Shown: in pieces, positions 7,225 through 15,391 of the stretch | Numbering within the stretch: the first letter of the stretch is position 1 | Layout: each line of letters begins with the position of its first letter | DNA from: Pseudomonas sp. CC120222-01a | GTDB taxonomy: Bacteria; Pseudomonadota; Gammaproteobacteria; Pseudomonadales; Pseudomonadaceae | Assembly: GCF_003097235.1 (NCBI RefSeq) | Contig: NZ_QEQQ01000023.1 | Location: 1-64,000, forward strand | Direction of reading: 5' to 3' | Length of the DNA stretch: 64,000 bases | Notes under the pieces: generated by a model | What the model was told of the DNA's origin: nothing | The model's database searches: none | What the model saw: the letters and a program-made list of their open reading frames with translations, nothing else | Translations under genes and position numbers: made by a program

Positions 7225-9030
7225 ATGCCTGATTACAAAGCCCCCTTGCGTGATATTCGTTTCGTCCGCGACGAGCTGCTCGGCTACGAGGCGCACTATC
7301 AGAGCCTGCCGGGTTGCCAGGACGCAACGCCTGACATGGTCGACGCGATCCTGGAAGAAGGCGCGAAGTTCTGTGAGCAGGTGCTGTCGCCGCTGAACCG
7401 TGTCGGTGACCAGGAAGGCTGTACCTGGAGCGAGTCGGGCGTGAAGACCCCGACCGGCTTCAAGGCGGCCTACGAGCAGTTCGTGGAAGGTGGCTGGCCG
7501 AGCCTGGCGCACGACGTCGAGCACGGCGGCCAGGGCCTGCCAGAGTCGCTGGGCCTGGCGCTGAGCGAAATGGTCGGTGGTTCCAACTGGTCGTGGGGCA
7601 TGTACCCAGGCCTGTCCCACGGCGCGATGAACACCATCTCCGCCCACGGCACCGCCGAGCAGCAGCACACCTACCTGACCAAGCTGGTATCCGGCGAGTG
7701 GACCGGCACCATGTGCCTGACCGAGCCACACTGCGGTACCGACCTGGGCATGCTGCGCACCAAGGCCGAGCCACAGGCCGATGGCAGCTACAAAGTCTCC
7801 GGCACCAAGATCTTCATCTCGGCCGGCGAACACGACATGGCCGACAACATCGTCCACATCGTGCTGGCACGTCTGCCAGATGCTCCGGCGGGCACCAAAG
7901 GTATCTCGCTGTTCATCGTGCCGAAGTTCCTGCCCAACGCCGAAGGCGGCGTGGGTGAGCGCAACGGCGTGAGCTGTGGTTCGATCGAACACAAGATGGG
8001 CATCCACGGCAACGCCACCTGCGTGATGAACTTCGACGCTGCCACCGGCTACCTGATCGGCCCGGCCAACAAAGGCCTGAACTGCATGTTCACCTTCATG
8101 AACACCGCACGCCTGGGCACCGCGCTGCAGGGCCTGGCCCACGCCGAAGTGGCCTTCCAGGGCGGCCTGAAATACGCCCGTGAGCGCCTGCAGATGCGTT
8201 CCCTGACCGGCCCGAAAGCACCGGACAAAGCCGCTGACCCGATCATCGTCCATCCGGACGTGCGTCGCATGCTGCTGACCATGAAGGCCTTCGCGGAAGG
8301 CAACCGCGCGATGGTGTACTTCACCGCCAAGCAGGTGGACATCGTCAAGTACAGCCAGGACGAGGAAGAGCGCAAGAAGGCCGACGCCCTGCTGGCCTTC
8401 CTGACCCCGATCGCCAAGGCGTTCATGACCGAAGTCGGCTTCGAAGCCGCCAACCATGGCGTGCAGATCTACGGTGGCCACGGCTTCATCGCCGAGTGGG
8501 GCATGGAGCAGAACGTGCGCGACAGCCGCATCTCCATGCTGTACGAAGGCACCACCGGCATCCAGGCTCTCGACCTGCTGGGCCGCAAGGTGCTGATGAC
8601 CCAGGGCGAAGCGCTCAAGGGCTTCACCAAGATCGTGCACAAGTTCTGCCAGGCGCAGGAAGGCAATGACGCGGTCAAGGAGTTCGTCGAGCCATTGGCT
8701 GCGCTGAACAAGGAGTGGGGCGAGCTGACCATGAAAGTGGGCATGGCCGCGATGAAGGACCGCGAGGAAGTCGGTGCTGCGTCGGTGGATTACCTGATGT
8801 ATTCCGGCTATGCGTGCCTGGCCTACTTCTGGGCTGACATCGCCCGCCTGGCGGCTGAAAAGCTGGCAGCCGGCACCAGCGAAGAAGGCTTCTACACCGC
8901 CAAGCTGCAGACCGCGCGCTTCTACTTCCAGCGCATCCTGCCGCGAACCCGTGCTCACGTGGCCACCATGCTGTCGGGTGCCAACAACCTGATGGACATG
9001 AAGGAAGAAGACTTCTCGCTGGGTTACTAA
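7225..9030 (+). CDS. Acyl-CoA dehydrogenase, FadE1-like (601 aa)
   Basis: This FAD enzyme catalyses the first beta-oxidation step on acyl-CoA. It belongs to the long, roughly 600-aa bacterial subgroup with an extra C-terminal domain. The N-terminal segment begins MPDYKAPLRDIRF. The FAD/substrate motif MCLTEPHCGTDLG lies in the middle domain, and the catalytic Glu is E441 in MLYEGTTGIQ. The start at 7225 follows AGAGGTT; longer in-frame starts run into the operator. By synteny it matches P. aeruginosa PA0506. The upstream PsrA-type site predicts induction by fatty acids. A clear terminator follows. Confidence 0.93.
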   Translation: MPDYKAPLRDIRFVRDELLGYEAHYQSLPGCQDATPDMVDAILEEGAKFCEQVLSPLNRVGDQEGCTWSESGVKTPTGFKAAYEQFVEGGWPSLAHDVEHGGQGLPESLGLALSEMVGGSNWSWGMYPGLSHGAMNTISAHGTAEQQHTYLTKLVSGEWTGTMCLTEPHCGTDLGMLRTKAEPQADGSYKVSGTKIFISAGEHDMADNIVHIVLARLPDAPAGTKGISLFIVPKFLPNAEGGVGERNGVSCGSIEHKMGIHGNATCVMNFDAATGYLIGPANKGLNCMFTFMNTARLGTALQGLAHAEVAFQGGLKYARERLQMRSLTGPKAPDKAADPIIVHPDVRRMLLTMKAFAEGNRAMVYFTAKQVDIVKYSQDEEERKKADALLAFLTPIAKAFMTEVGFEAANHGVQIYGGHGFIAEWGMEQNVRDSRISMLYEGTTGIQALDLLGRKVLMTQGEALKGFTKIVHKFCQAQEGNDAVKEFVEPLAALNKEWGELTMKVGMAAMKDREEVGAASVDYLMYSGYACLAYFWADIARLAAEKLAAGTSEEGFYTAKLQTARFYFQRILPRTRAHVATMLSGANNLMDMKEEDFSLGY

Positions 9031-9054
9031 GCCCGGGTGAGGTACTGAAGAAAG

Positions 9055-9083
9055 CGCCGCTCCTAGTGAGCGGCGTTTTTTTT
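9055..9083 (+). terminator. Rho-independent terminator
   Basis: An 8-bp GC stem (CGCCGCTC/GAGCGGCG, 9055-9062 and 9068-9075) with a 5-base loop is followed by eight T. It lies 24 bases after the stop of the acyl-CoA dehydrogenase. Confidence 0.92.
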
Positions 9084-9561
9084 GGCGTTAAATTTTAATT
9101 AGACCTCTTCGGGCCTATCTGCATTGTTTCAATGCTTTTAAATAAGCATGGCTGGCGCAGCGCAACTTACGTGCGCGTGCTGCTCTAATGTTTTTTCAAA
9201 TTTCAGTTGGGTCTTGTTCCGCACTTCTCCAACTATTGGTCAGCAGTTGAATACGAAATAGCAAATACGTTGCCAGGTTTTACCTAAGCGCAGGATGCCG
9301 GTTGGCTTGGCGTTTCTGGGCGCCTGTGAACACTTCGTGAAGGCAGTGTGGGGAATGCCACCCACTAGTGGGGGCGAATTTACACCGGAACTGAGTAAGT
9401 TGGGTGATCAGTATTTATTGGTATGAGTGCCTAAATAAACCGGTATAAAAAATCACTGAATGTTTTCTACCGAAATACTTTGTTACAGCTATGGTGGCAT
9501 TAAGCGCACTTAGTTGCGTGAACGATCAGCCTGAAAAACCTGAGCCGTCGGGAAGTCCATC
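9084..9561. other. AT-richer gene-free stretch, possible acquired DNA
   Basis: About 480 bases have no supported gene and are visibly richer in A and T than their surroundings, particularly 9084-9140 and 9400-9490. It contains a perfect 12-bp palindrome CCCACTAGTGGG at 9361-9372. Near 9446 there is a TATAAA that could be a -10 for the downstream cytochrome gene, without a good -35. The contrast in composition and the presence of a single accessory-looking gene after it suggest insertion between two genes that are close neighbours in related genomes. Confidence 0.5.
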
Positions 9562-11691
9562 ATGGTCGACTATCTGAGTAACTTGCGAATCCCCCGTCTG
9601 GCCTGTGCGATAGCGATGACGTTCGCCGCCGGCCTCCCTTTGACCAGCGCTCGGGCTGCAGACCCGGCCGGGACCGCTCCGGTGGTACCGGATGTGCCCA
9701 GCCTGCAGTCTCTGCGTGGCATGACGCCACCGGACCCCTCCGGTACCGAAGGTGGCCGCAAGGTCGACCTGATGTCCGATTACGTAATCAATCGCGGGGC
9801 GGTGGTGCTGTTGGGCAAGGCCCTGTTCTGGGACATGGCGATCGGCAGTGACGGCGCCACCGCCTGCGCTTCCTGCCATTACCACGCAGGTGTCGATCAC
9901 CGGGTCACCAACCAGATCAACCCCGGCCAGGCCAATACCAATGCCAACGTCGCCTCGATCTTCAACAAACCGTTTACGGCTGGCGACATCCCCGGCGACG
10001 TGCCGAGCTACGCCACACGCTCTGGTGGCAAGGGCGGCCCGAACTACACGTTGAAAAAAGGCGACTTCCCGACCCACGTGCTGGCCAACCCTCTGGATCG
10101 CAACTCGGCGATCGTCTATTCGAGCGATGACGTCATCGGCTCGCAAGGTGTGTTCGACGCCAACTTCGTCAAACCCCGCCAATCGCGCTTCGACAAGTGC
10201 ACCCAGCAAGCGGACGGCATCTTCCAGGTAGGCGGCATCAACGTGCGCCGCGCCACCGGGCGCAATGCACCGTCGGTGATCAACGCGGCTTTCAACGTGC
10301 GCAACTTCTGGGATGGCCGGGCCAACAACGTGTTCAACGGCCTTTCACCGTTCGGTAACCGCGACCCTGACGCGGGGATCTTCGTGACCAAGGATGCCAG
10401 TGGCGTGGCGGTCAAGGTGCGGCTGGCCCTCAAGGATGCCTCGGCCGCCTCGCAAGCCGTCGGGCCTCCCGGCAGTGCAGTGGAAATGTCCTGTGGCGGG
10501 CGTACCTTCGCCGACATTGGCCGGCGCATGCTCGACACCATGATGCTCAAGGGGCAGAAGATCTCGCCGACCGACTCGGTACTCGGGCCTGTCTCCAGCG
10601 CCCGTCGGCCGACCTATCGCGAACTCATCAAGAACGCCTTCCAGCCCCGCCTGTGGAATGCCACGCAGCAGGTTCTGCTGGGCAGTGAGCCCTACACCCA
10701 GATGGAAGCGAACTTCCCGTTGTTCTTCGGGCTGGCGATCCAGATGTACGAGTCCACGCTGATCTCCGACCAGGCGCCCCTGGATGCCTATCTGCAGGGC
10801 GACCACACCGCCATGAACGCTCAGCAGGTACAAGGCATGGAGCTGTTCCTGGGCAAGGGCAAGTGCGTCGCCTGCCATGGGGGCGCGGAGTTGACCAACG
10901 CCGGCAGCCGGTTGCTGTTCCAGCCTCGGGAGCGCATCGAGCGCATGATCATGGCCGACGGCCTGACCACGCTCTACGACAACGGCTTCTACAACACCGG
11001 TGTGCGCCCGACCTCTGAGGACCTGGCGCTGGGGGGCTCGGACGCCTGGGGCAACCCTCTGTCCTTCACCCGTCAGTACAACACCCAGCTGCAAGGCGGG
11101 AATATTCCTGACCCACTGGATGTCGATGTGTGCACCTTCGAAGTGCCGCTGAGCGCAGCGGTCCCCTGCGACCCGACACTCAAGCCCAGTGTCGGTTTCC
11201 GCGACTCGGTCGATGGCGCCTTCAAAACCCCGACCCTGCGCAACATCGCCTTGACCGGGCCGTACTTCCACAACGGCAGCCGGGCAACGCTGCAGCAGGT
11301 GATGGAGTTCTACAACCGCGGCGGCGACCGGCGTGGCGAGGACGCCAGCAACACCAGCGGCTTCGAGCACCCGGCCGTCAATCAGCACAACGGCTCCAAC
11401 CTCGATCCGGACATGACCGCGCTGAACCTGACCCCGGATGAAGTCGATGCCCTGGTCAAGTTCATGGAAGTCGGCTTGACCGACCCGCGCGTCGCCTGGG
11501 AGCGGGCACCGTTCGATCACCCTTCACTGGTGCTGCCACAGGGTGAGAAGGGCGATGAAAACGCGGTTACGCAAAAGCCAGGCAATAGCTCACGGCAAGC
11601 ATTGGACGCCGAGTTCCAGCTCAATGCTGTGGGTGCCTCAGGGCGCTCCACTGCGCAGGGGCCACTGCTGCCATTCAACAACGACCTGTAA
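9562..11691 (+). CDS. Large di-heme cytochrome c, peroxidase/MauG superfamily
   Basis: The 709-aa secreted protein has a signal peptide ending near ARA at residues 31-33. It carries two c-type heme motifs, CASCH (C102-H106) and CVACH (C435-H439), placing it in the bacterial di-heme cytochrome c peroxidase/MauG superfamily. Other family-like stretches are FNVRNFWDGRANN before the middle, and FKTPTLRNIALTGPYFHNGS near the C-terminus. It is about twice the length of standard CcpA (roughly 330 aa), closer to the size of long members such as the RoxA-type oxygenases, so peroxidase activity is not assured. GGGAAG precedes the ATG. It stands alone between a terminator and a REP pair. Substrate unknown. 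Confidence 0.85.
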   Translation: MVDYLSNLRIPRLACAIAMTFAAGLPLTSARAADPAGTAPVVPDVPSLQSLRGMTPPDPSGTEGGRKVDLMSDYVINRGAVVLLGKALFWDMAIGSDGATACASCHYHAGVDHRVTNQINPGQANTNANVASIFNKPFTAGDIPGDVPSYATRSGGKGGPNYTLKKGDFPTHVLANPLDRNSAIVYSSDDVIGSQGVFDANFVKPRQSRFDKCTQQADGIFQVGGINVRRATGRNAPSVINAAFNVRNFWDGRANNVFNGLSPFGNRDPDAGIFVTKDASGVAVKVRLALKDASAASQAVGPPGSAVEMSCGGRTFADIGRRMLDTMMLKGQKISPTDSVLGPVSSARRPTYRELIKNAFQPRLWNATQQVLLGSEPYTQMEANFPLFFGLAIQMYESTLISDQAPLDAYLQGDHTAMNAQQVQGMELFLGKGKCVACHGGAELTNAGSRLLFQPRERIERMIMADGLTTLYDNGFYNTGVRPTSEDLALGGSDAWGNPLSFTRQYNTQLQGGNIPDPLDVDVCTFEVPLSAAVPCDPTLKPSVGFRDSVDGAFKTPTLRNIALTGPYFHNGSRATLQQVMEFYNRGGDRRGEDASNTSGFEHPAVNQHNGSNLDPDMTALNLTPDEVDALVKFMEVGLTDPRVAWERAPFDHPSLVLPQGEKGDENAVTQKPGNSSRQALDAEFQLNAVGASGRSTAQGPLLPFNNDL

Positions 11692-11701
11692 CGCTACCTC
11701 C

Positions 11702-11818
11702 TGTGGGAGCGGCCTTGTGTCGCGAAAGGGCCGCGTGGCGGCCCCACCAATATCTGCCTAAATGCAGAAATCCTGGGGCTGCTTCGCAGCCCTTTCGCGA
11801 CACAAGGCCGCTCCCACA
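11702..11818. repeat. Inverted REP-like pair after the di-heme cytochrome gene
   Basis: Perfect 29-bp inverted arms at 11702-11730 and 11790-11818 (left arm starts TGTGGGAGCGGCCTTGTGTC) flank two smaller GC hairpins (GGGCCGC/GCGGCCC and GGGCTGC/GCAGCCC). The sequence is a variant of the P. putida intergenic repeat with GGCCTTGTGTCGCGAAAGGG in the core. It begins 11 bases after the stop and probably serves as the 3' end of the transcript. Confidence 0.85.
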
Positions 11819-11967
11819 CTGATCGCGGTGGCTTTCAGTTACAAGAAAAGCTCAAGCCTTCCACCCCCGCTGCCGTTAACCCCACCGGTGTACTCATCTA
11901 TTCACGTGTGCTGCCGATGAAGTAGAGGCACAATGCTATTATTGATCTGCCGGGTCGGAGATTGCCC

Positions 11968-13251
11968 TTGTTTCGTCTAAACGCTGTTCGCGCGAGCCAT
12001 TTCCTGCCTTCGCTGTTTTTGCTGCTGGCCGGGCTTGCGGCGGCTTATGTAAGAGACCTCAGCGTCTTCTTCACCTCACTGTTCAACGTCCTCCCCACCT
12101 TGGTCCTGCTGCTGGGCGGTGCCTACTGCGCCGTATATCGCCGCCAGCGTGAGCTGTTCCTGATGGTCACGGTGTACATCGCCTATTTCCTGCTCGACAC
12201 GCAGACCGACTTCTATCGTGACAACGGCCGCGTGCGCGAGGACGCGGCGGTGATCTTCCACTTGGTGTGCCTGCTGTTGCCCGCCTTGTACGGGCTGTTC
12301 GGGGCCTGGCAGGAGCGTACCCACCTGGCCCAGGACCTGCTGGCCCGCTTCGCCGTGCTGTTCGCCGTCGGCAGCGTGGCCGTGGCCCTGGAACAAAGCT
12401 TCCCACAGGCGCTGCTGGCCTGGTTGGCGGAGATCCGCTGGCCGTCGCTGCATGGCCAGTGGATGAGCCTGATCCAGATGGTCTACCCAGTGTTCTTCGT
12501 GGTGTTCGTCCTGCTGGTCGTGCAATACCTGCGCGAGCCCCGGCCCTTGCATGCGGCGCAGCTGATCGGCCTGGTTGGTATCTTCTGGATGCTGCCCAAG
12601 ACCTTCATCCTGCCCTTCACCCTGAACATCATGTGCAGCCAGGTGATGCTGATGATTGCCGCCGCGGTATCGCACGAGGCTTACCAGATGGCCTTCCGTG
12701 ACGAACTGACCGGTTTGCCTGGGCGCCGAGCGTTGAACGAGCGCATGCAGCGTCTGGGTCGCAATTACGTCATCGCGATGACCGACGTCGACCACTTCAA
12801 GAAATTCAACGACACCCACGGCCATGATGTTGGTGACCAGGTGCTGCGGCTGGTCGCCAGCCGGTTGTCCAAGGTCACCGGCGGTGGCCGCGCCTATCGC
12901 TATGGTGGCGAGGAATTCGCCCTGGTGTTTGCCGGCAAGACCGCTGAAGAGTGCGTGCCGCACGTGGAAGCGGTACGCGAAATGATCGCCAACTACACCA
13001 TGCACCTGCGTGACCAGAACAGCCGCCCGCAGGACGATTCCGCCGGGCGGCAACGCCGCAGTGGCAGCGCTGGCGGCACGGTTTCGGTAACCATCAGCAT
13101 CGGTGTCGCCGAGCGGCTGGTCGACCATCGCAACCCGGAAGAAGTGCTCAAGTCCGCCGACCAGGCGCTTTACAGTGCCAAAGGAGCCGGGCGTAACTGT
13201 GTCATGGTCTATGGTCAACAATCCCAGCGCGGGGCAGTGCGGATGGCGTGA
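11968..13251 (+). CDS. Membrane-bound GGDEF diguanylate cyclase
   Basis: The N-terminal half (residues 1-240) is a multi-helix membrane domain with about seven hydrophobic segments. A GGDEF domain follows from about 245, with DELTGLPGRR at its start and the active-site motif RYGGEEFALV. The intact GGEEF predicts synthesis of cyclic di-GMP. The residues where an RxxD inhibitory site would sit read TGGG, so product inhibition through that site is unlikely. A short low-complexity insert (RPQDDSAGRQRRSGSAGG) lies before the last strands. The start is TTG at 11968, 7 bases after GGAG; an earlier TTG at 11962 is too close to that ribosome-binding site. Confidence 0.88.
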   Translation: MFRLNAVRASHFLPSLFLLLAGLAAAYVRDLSVFFTSLFNVLPTLVLLLGGAYCAVYRRQRELFLMVTVYIAYFLLDTQTDFYRDNGRVREDAAVIFHLVCLLLPALYGLFGAWQERTHLAQDLLARFAVLFAVGSVAVALEQSFPQALLAWLAEIRWPSLHGQWMSLIQMVYPVFFVVFVLLVVQYLREPRPLHAAQLIGLVGIFWMLPKTFILPFTLNIMCSQVMLMIAAAVSHEAYQMAFRDELTGLPGRRALNERMQRLGRNYVIAMTDVDHFKKFNDTHGHDVGDQVLRLVASRLSKVTGGGRAYRYGGEEFALVFAGKTAEECVPHVEAVREMIANYTMHLRDQNSRPQDDSAGRQRRSGSAGGTVSVTISIGVAERLVDHRNPEEVLKSADQALYSAKGAGRNCVMVYGQQSQRGAVRMA

Positions 13252-13374
13252 CCAAAATAGACTATATGGTCGCGTGATGACCCTATGTCTCGCAAAAGTT
13301 GTTCGGTTACACTGGATTCATCCCCGGGTTGCTTTTTTTACGAGCCGCCCCGACCCGACCAGCGAGAGGTTGTC

Positions 13375-15153
13375 ATGGCTGACTATAAAGCGCCCCTGCG
13401 CGACATGCGCTTCGTACTGAATGAAGTCTTCAACGTGGCCGAGCTGTGGGCGCAATTGCCCGAACTGGCCGAGGCGGTCGACGCGGACACTGCCATGGCT
13501 GTGCTGGAAGAAGCCGGCAAGGTCACCAGCAAGACCATTGCCCCCCTCAGCCGCGCCGCCGACGAAGAAGGCTGCCACTGGGACAACGGCGCCGTGCGTA
13601 CGCCAGCCGGCTTCATCGAGGCCTACAACACCTACGCCGAAGGCGGTTGGGTGGGCGTGGGTGGTGATCCGCAATTCGGTGGCATGGGCATGCCCAAGGC
13701 GATCTCGGCCCAGGTCGAGGAAATGGTCAACGCCTCGAGCCTGGCCTTCGGCCTGTACCCGATGCTGACCGCTGGCGCCTGCCTGTCGATCAACGCCCAT
13801 GCCAGTGAAGCGCTGAAGGAAAAGTACCTGCCGAACATGTACGCCGGTGTCTGGGCCGGCTCCATGTGCCTGACCGAACCGCATGCCGGTACCGACCTGG
13901 GCATCATCCGCACCAAGGCCGAGCCCCAAGCCGATGGCAGCTACAAGGTCAGCGGCACCAAGATCTTCATTACCGGCGGCGAGCATGACCTGACCGAGAA
14001 CATCATCCACCTGGTGCTGGCCAAGCTGCCGGATGCACCGGCGGGGCCGAAAGGCATCTCGCTGTTCCTGGTGCCGAAGTTTCTGGTCAACGAAGACGGC
14101 AGCCTCGGCGCACGCAACCCGGCCACCTGCGGCTCGATCGAGCACAAGATGGGTATCCAGGCTTCGGCGACTTGCGTGATGAACTTCGATGAGGCCGTCG
14201 GCTATATCGTCGGCGAGCCGAACAAGGGCCTGGCGGCCATGTTCACCATGATGAACTACGAACGCCTGGGCGTAGGTATCCAGGGCCTGGCGTCGGCCGA
14301 GCGTTCCTACCAGAACGCTGTGGAGTACGCCCGTGATCGCCTGCAGAGCCGCGCCCCGACCGGGCCGCAGGCCAAGGACAAGGCCGCCGACCCGATCATC
14401 GTCCACCCGGATGTGCGGCGCATGCTGCTGACCATGAAGGCGCTGATCGAGGGCGGTCGTGCCTTCTCCACTTATGTGGCGATGCAGCTCGACAGCGCCA
14501 AGTACAGCGAAGACCCGGTCACGCGCAAACGCAGCGAAGAGCTGGTGGCGCTGCTGACTCCGGTGGCCAAGGCCTTCCTCACCGACCTCGGCCTTGAGTG
14601 CACGGTGCACGGCCAGCAGGTCTTCGGTGGCCACGGCTACATTCGCGAGTGGGGCCAGGAGCAACTGGTGCGCGATGTGCGTATCACCCAGATCTACGAA
14701 GGCACCAACGGTATCCAGGCGCTGGACCTCATGGGGCGCAAGGTGGTGGCCAGCGGTGGTGCGTACTACAAGCTCTTCTCTGACGAGATTCGCCAGTTCA
14801 TTGCCAGTGCTGATGGCCAGCTGGGCGAATTTACCAAGCCGCTGGGCGCCTACCTGGATCAGCTCGACGGGCTGACCGAGTGGGTAATGGAGCAGGCCAA
14901 GGGCAATCCGAATGAGATCGGTGCCGCGTCGGTCGAGTACCTCCAGGCCTTCGGCTATGTAGCCTATGCCTACATGTGGGCACTGATGGCGCGGGCAGCC
15001 AAGGCCGGTGAGGGCGACGAGGCCTTCTATGCAGCCAAGCTGGGCACGGCGCGGTTCTACTTTGCGCGCTTGCTGCCACGGGTTAATTCGTTGGTGGCCT
15101 CGGTGAAGGCGGGCAGTGAATCGCTGTACCTGCTGGATGCCGAACAGTTTTGA
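13375..15153 (+). CDS. Acyl-CoA dehydrogenase, FadE2-like (592 aa)
   Basis: This is a second long-form acyl-CoA dehydrogenase, closely similar to the 601-aa enzyme upstream (both begin with an (M)xDYKAPLRD segment). Motifs include MCLTEPHAGTDLG and the catalytic Glu E442 in QIYEGTNGIQ. GCGAGAGG precedes the ATG. By position it matches P. aeruginosa PA0508. No PsrA-like palindrome was found in its 123-bp upstream gap, so it may be regulated differently from its paralogue. The two genes look like a duplication now separated by two other genes. Confidence 0.92.
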   Translation: MADYKAPLRDMRFVLNEVFNVAELWAQLPELAEAVDADTAMAVLEEAGKVTSKTIAPLSRAADEEGCHWDNGAVRTPAGFIEAYNTYAEGGWVGVGGDPQFGGMGMPKAISAQVEEMVNASSLAFGLYPMLTAGACLSINAHASEALKEKYLPNMYAGVWAGSMCLTEPHAGTDLGIIRTKAEPQADGSYKVSGTKIFITGGEHDLTENIIHLVLAKLPDAPAGPKGISLFLVPKFLVNEDGSLGARNPATCGSIEHKMGIQASATCVMNFDEAVGYIVGEPNKGLAAMFTMMNYERLGVGIQGLASAERSYQNAVEYARDRLQSRAPTGPQAKDKAADPIIVHPDVRRMLLTMKALIEGGRAFSTYVAMQLDSAKYSEDPVTRKRSEELVALLTPVAKAFLTDLGLECTVHGQQVFGGHGYIREWGQEQLVRDVRITQIYEGTNGIQALDLMGRKVVASGGAYYKLFSDEIRQFIASADGQLGEFTKPLGAYLDQLDGLTEWVMEQAKGNPNEIGAASVEYLQAFGYVAYAYMWALMARAAKAGEGDEAFYAAKLGTARFYFARLLPRVNSLVASVKAGSESLYLLDAEQF

Positions 15154-15176
15154 AGTGTTTGCGAAAGATTACTTCT

Positions 15177-15194
15177 TGTAAGCCTTTTCCTACA
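15177..15194 (+). promoter_or_regulatory. GacA upstream activating sequence of rsmY
   Basis: TGTAAG, six bases, then CCTACA matches the GacA box consensus TGTAAG-N6-CTTACA with one mismatch. It is centred about 66 bases before the inferred rsmY start, the distance seen for other Gac-controlled small RNAs. GacA phosphorylated by GacS binds such sites. Confidence 0.85.
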
Positions 15195-15251
15195 TGACGT
15201 GGTGACTTTTCGCCACTGGTGTCAGATTGGATCCACGGTTAATCTTTCTAC

Positions 15252-15379
15252 ATGGACGTTGCGCAGGAAGCGCAAAGGACAGAACAGGGACAACGAAGGA
15301 TTTCCTGCCAGGATGGCGGGGCGATAGGGATGTCACAGGGAAACAGTCTAGAGAACCCCGCTTCGGCGGGGTTTTCTTT
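15252..15379 (+). ncRNA. rsmY: RsmY small regulatory RNA
   Basis: The segment GCGCAGGAAGCGCAAAGGAC is the hallmark 5' part of Pseudomonas RsmY. The RNA carries about eight GGA motifs (near 15254, 15264, 15274, 15287, 15297, 15310, 15327 and 15338), the binding sites with which RsmY titrates the translational repressors RsmA and RsmE. A -10-like TAATCT at 15240-15245 puts the start near 15252. A strong terminator ends it. A GacA box lies upstream, and the location between an acyl-CoA dehydrogenase gene and a LysR gene is that of rsmY in pseudomonads. Ends are inferred to within a few bases. Confidence 0.9.
15354..15379 (+). terminator. Terminator of rsmY
   Basis: An 8-bp stem AACCCCGC/GCGGGGTT with a TTCG tetraloop is followed by TTTTCTTT. 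It ends 13 bases before the stop of the convergent LysR gene, so it may end both transcripts. Confidence 0.93.
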
Positions 15380-15391
15380 GTCTGCGTTTTT

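Noticed and set aside
7207..8958. 583-codon minus-strand frame opposite the FadE1-like gene
   Set aside because: Antisense shadow rich in His, Gln and Val; the plus-strand enzyme is complete.
6951..11818. REP clusters considered as a CRISPR array
   Set aside because: The copies come as single inverted pairs at gene ends, not as regularly spaced direct repeats, and no cas genes are present.
11962..11967. TTG at 11962 as start of the diguanylate cyclase
   Set aside because: GGAG is one base away, too close for initiation; TTG at 11968 has ideal spacing.
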